Shown piece after piece: positions 60,276 through 64,000 of a DNA stretch of 64,000 bases; position 1 is the first letter of the stretch, and each line of letters opens with the position of its first letter. Location of the stretch: NCBI RefSeq assembly GCF_000003815.2, contig NC_049994.1:12272969-12336968 (forward strand), written 5' to 3'. The notes under the pieces are model-generated. The model saw nothing but the letters and a program-made list of their open reading frames with translations, did not search any database and was not told the origin of the DNA. Origin of the DNA: Branchiostoma floridae. Its lineage: Eukaryota; Chordata; Leptocardii; Amphioxiformes; Branchiostomatidae. The translations under genes were made by a program, and so were the position numbers.

Positions 60276-63200
60276 TTTTGTCAGCGCGCGTTATTGGTAC
60301 GGAAAGTTAAATACTGTGGCAAGACTTGAGTACGTAGTACATGTGATTGTGAATGTAAAGGTAAACCTTAAACGCCTGGTGTAGCTGTATCTGAACACAT
60401 TTAAACACTTCAAAATTAGAAAATCCTCTAAATTCTTTTGAGATTAGAATATCCAAATACAAAGGCAATTTACCATTTAAAGGATAGCCTTGTTGAATTC
60501 ATATCTTACAGATAATTCTCCACAACATGTTAGAGTGTTGGTCTGGACCTGTACTTAAATCTCTTTACCTGTAACTGAAAATATCTTACGAGTATATATA
60601 ACCTTGTCGTAGCTGTGGTTTCAAAGTCCCACCCGCCTTTCAATTCTGGCAAATCCCAGTCCAACTCCAGCTAACAGCCATATGAACACGCAGTTTTCAC
60701 CCATTGATTCCTAATATACCAACTCAGCGACAAATTGAAAACTTTCTTCATCACCGAGCCTTAATCCATTTAACATTAAGCCAACCATGAATAAATTTTC
60801 CACAGTGACGGTTAGGAGTATTGTTACCCATACCTCCCCGTCCCCATGGCCCTGCCAACCGTCTTTCGTCCCAATTTAATTTTCCGATATTGCAAATTAC
60901 ATTAGGCCGTGGAAGAGGCAGCTATATCAAGTGACTCGACGATTTTACGGTGTTAGAACAGTTGCACATGAAAGCACGCCTCCGTACACAGTGAATACCG
61001 TAATGTAGAAAACGCATTCAAGGTTCAAATCAGCACCGACATTCAAAGTATTCTAACAATCTTGCCGTTGTGAATAACACACTTTCAAACGATTTGGCTT
61101 CCCATGATCACCATTACAGGTACATTTTAGGCATGCCTGAGGTCGAGACTGAAATCAGACTAAGGTACCATGTGACAGAATGTTCCTAATTGCTAAACAG
61201 ATTAAGCCATCGCGTTTCGCTCGCCCTTAAGGCATAATTAGTTGCGGTTGTAATGAACATCTACGCCTATCTCATTAGTGACACTAAGTGCTGATCGCTG
61301 AGATTCAGTGAAGCGATTCTAGCAGTTATTTACCACAACGTTAGCAGTACCGGTACAAAACCAGTTTTCTTGTTGGACCGATCCGGAAAAAACGAACCTG
61401 AAAAATATCAGTTGACCAGATGTTGAACTGATTAGAAAATGAACAGATTATACCGGCACTTCGACTGCAGGCGTATTTTGAGGCTTGTTGGTCCAAGGAA
61501 ATAGCAAGAGCGAAGTAAGGAGAGATGATAGTCATTTTAATGATTTTTTTTACAGTAAAACTTGGTCTAACTTAATAGAGGTAGTTAGCACTGTTATTTA
61601 CCTCCACGTTAGCACCATGCCTGTGGGAAGGAAGTTCAGACAAACTCACACACACTCTGAGGTGCCCAAAAAGAATGATCAATGAATCCTATATTGACAG
61701 TGCTGTTACTGACAGTGTCCTTTTCTAATCCTTTCAAAAACGCAGGAGATGTCATTTCAGAGGATTGAATTTTCAAAATTTTCTCTAGAAAGCTCGTCTT
61801 TGCTAAAAAAAATGCAGGTATGTTCTATTGTCACCTTCGCTTCACATTCTCATGAAGAGAGCGTTTTCATGTGACGTCAACGGTGTGTCCTCCGCCATGT
61901 TGGTGTCCCGATTTGCATATCAGTGAATCATGGCTCAAAAAACTGCTTTAAATGTTTGCAGGTCAAAAACCTATATCAGAAGGATATCTAAAAACTTGGC
62001 AATAAAACAGAAAAAATATTGTGTGCGCTTGCGATACGATTCAAAGAAATGCCAATAGTGCCACCACCGTGACACTAAGAACCTGCACGTTTTATTGACA
62101 TGGAATTGAGTGAGTGAAAACCCCTCTATATTAGACTCTATACACCCCAAACTTAACTCCCCACCACCTACGTTGAAATGATTCTCTCAAAAAGAGGATC
62201 ATTTCTGACTGCATTCCCCACTTCAAATGACAGTCCTCAAGAAGAACTAACGACCTTGTAAAAGAGACAAAACGCATTCGGGTGTGTCATTAGAAGTGCA
62301 CCTGTTCTGAGTGTACGCACTTCTACATCTCGAGCCATTATTAGTATTGCTTTAGCAGGCATTTTAAGACTCTAAGTCGTACAAACGTACACTCAATTTG
62401 CCGTATATCTGATAAGAGTGGTCTTATCCAATTCCGATGACTCGCGCCGTAATACTTTAAGACCCTCACATCCTGCAGTCGCTGTAACTCATGGTTAATG
62501 ACAATTACCAATCTATCGCTAAATAGCAAATCGTTTAAGAAAAATCAGATATCCAATCATGTGTGAAAAATATGAAGATGGTTTTCTCATTAGTAAAAGC
62601 CATGGTAATTGGTATTTCGCTGTAAAGTACATTTTGCAACTCTTAGGTCATATATATCACTATTTCCTGTGCTGATAGTTTGACAGCAAAGGCAGTGGAT
62701 CACTAGAAAGCACTTGAAACTCTGCTTGTATAAAGTACATTTTGCCGAATCAACGTAATGCCAAGGTCAGACATAGACAAACACTTAGAGAGATATTCTG
62801 AACGCATAAAGAGATTTTTTTAAAGAAGAAAATGAACTTGTGATAGCCTTACGGAGTTTCAGAAGTACTAGAAATCTGAAGATGCTTCCATTTTATTTTC
62901 CTATCACGTAAACGATGTTTATGGACAAGTGTTTATGTTTACAATTCCTTGTAAGAAAGATAAAAACAAATGTTTCCAAGCTATAGCAAGTCTTATTCAT
63001 CATGATAAACCTAACCTATCATTTCTTTTGTACCACACAAAATGAATGAGGAAAATATTCAAAATCAGTGCAGACTCCCTGCATGTACCGGGTCATTGCC
63101 CCCGCCGTGTCGTTTGTATGCACTTGAACCCCCGACTCGAGCTAAGACCCTGTAACAGCTTGTCTTTACCTTCCGGGGAGGAAGAAGATCTGTTACTCGA

Positions 63201-63790
63201 TGCGGAAAATTGAATCCGCTAAAGATGGGAACGACGGAGAATGAAAAGAACGTTGATGGAAAATTATATTACACCGTCGTCTTGCTCCTAGTCAAATTGG
63301 ACCGTTCTAACGAACTGTTATGGTCCAATTTTCCTCGTTTCCTGCTTCATTTGTATTCCATCTGTACCAAGGCCGTCTGCGGCGGGATTTGGCCCCTAAA
63401 GACTGAGTGAGAGGCTGATCCTATCGGGGCAGATGCTGAGAACAGATATGCTCCACTGTGAACCACTTCAGTCTGGATTGTTGTCAACGAACAGAAAACG
63501 TCTCGACCGACGAGTCGGTATGTAACTATGACGAGACGTCCGTTTAGGACAGTCGTGATTTTGGGAGGATCCTAGTATTGTGGTCAACAGAAATTGATAG
63601 TAAGTTAGTATCAAATACGTACCGACCTATTGTAATCTTTGTACACTGTTTCTGTGGTTTCTTGTCAGTTCCAGGTCGGCCATGTTGAATCTTGCATTCG
63701 CGGGAAATTCGCGATGATCGTCGGGTAATTCAATCTCCAGCAGATGTTGTGATTAATACTACACCCCAACAGGGTGACAAGAGAGTGTTT
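60276..63790. other. Gene-free stretch
   Basis: No exon with family resemblance, transposon end or tandem array was seen. Short open frames appear random. Confidence 0.3.
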
Positions 63791-63794
63791 TCTG

Positions 63795-63897
63795 TCTCCC
63801 TCTCTCTCTCTCTTCTTATCTATCTCTTCTCTCTTTTATCCCCCTCTCTCTCTCTCTTTCTCCCTCTCCCTTTCTGCTCTCTCCTCTATCCCTCTCT

Positions 63898-63977
<80 letters not shown>

Positions 63978-64000
63978 CTTCTCTCTCCCTTTTCCCTCCC
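63795..64000. repeat. Pyrimidine tract with CT microsatellite
   Basis: Nearly pure C/T on the + strand, with an uninterrupted CT run at about 63903-63971. It reaches the window end and could form triplex DNA. Confidence 0.95.

Overview
The window looks like draft genomic sequence from an animal, most likely a cephalochordate (amphioxus, Branchiostoma). The grounds are GT-AG split genes, an animal DEG/ENaC channel family with discoidin (F5/8C) and kringle domains grafted into the ectodomain, dense LINE, SINE and DNA-transposon debris, and two runs of N. The species call is inference from domain combination and repeat style. No bacterial features, CRISPR arrays or rRNA genes were seen.

Region 1 (1-26,725) is a head-to-tail cluster of three paralogous chimeric DEG/ENaC channel genes, all on the + strand. 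Gene 1 is only a 3' part, cut by the window start. Genes 2 (4,123-12,087) and 3 (18,866-26,432) can be rebuilt completely as six-exon genes with identical intron phases. They encode about 1,550-1,565 residues: a cytoplasmic N-terminus with the gating His-Gly motif, TM1, a conserved FPSVTVCNNN segment, a roughly 1,000-residue insertion, then the normal channel finger/palm region and TM2. The insertion holds five copies of an unrecognised Cys module, two F5/8C domains and two kringles. A decayed fourth tail copy lies after gene 1. A nearly intact L1/Tx1-like LINE with a 12-bp target-site duplication sits between genes 2 and 3, and an internally deleted mariner sits in the last intron of gene 3.

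Region 2 (26.7-40.9 kb) is repeat-rich and nearly gene-free. It holds a tRNA-derived SINE, a Harbinger-like element with TTA duplications and a nested LINE remnant, a 103-bp alternating purine-pyrimidine tract that is also a near-perfect palindrome, a CR1/L2-like LINE fragment, and tandem arrays of 163-bp and about 610-bp units around an assembly gap.

Region 3 (40,955-46,379) appears to be one complete pogo/Tigger-like transposon. It has inverted termini flanked by TA and a spliced minus-strand transposase gene with all three catalytic Asp residues, a Thr/Pro-rich 12-residue repeat and a charged coiled-coil tail.

Region 4 (46.4-64 kb) has tandem duplications, CG-rich inverted repeats, LINE and SINE fragments, one small MITE-like inverted repeat and a terminal CT microsatellite. 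No convincing host gene was found there.
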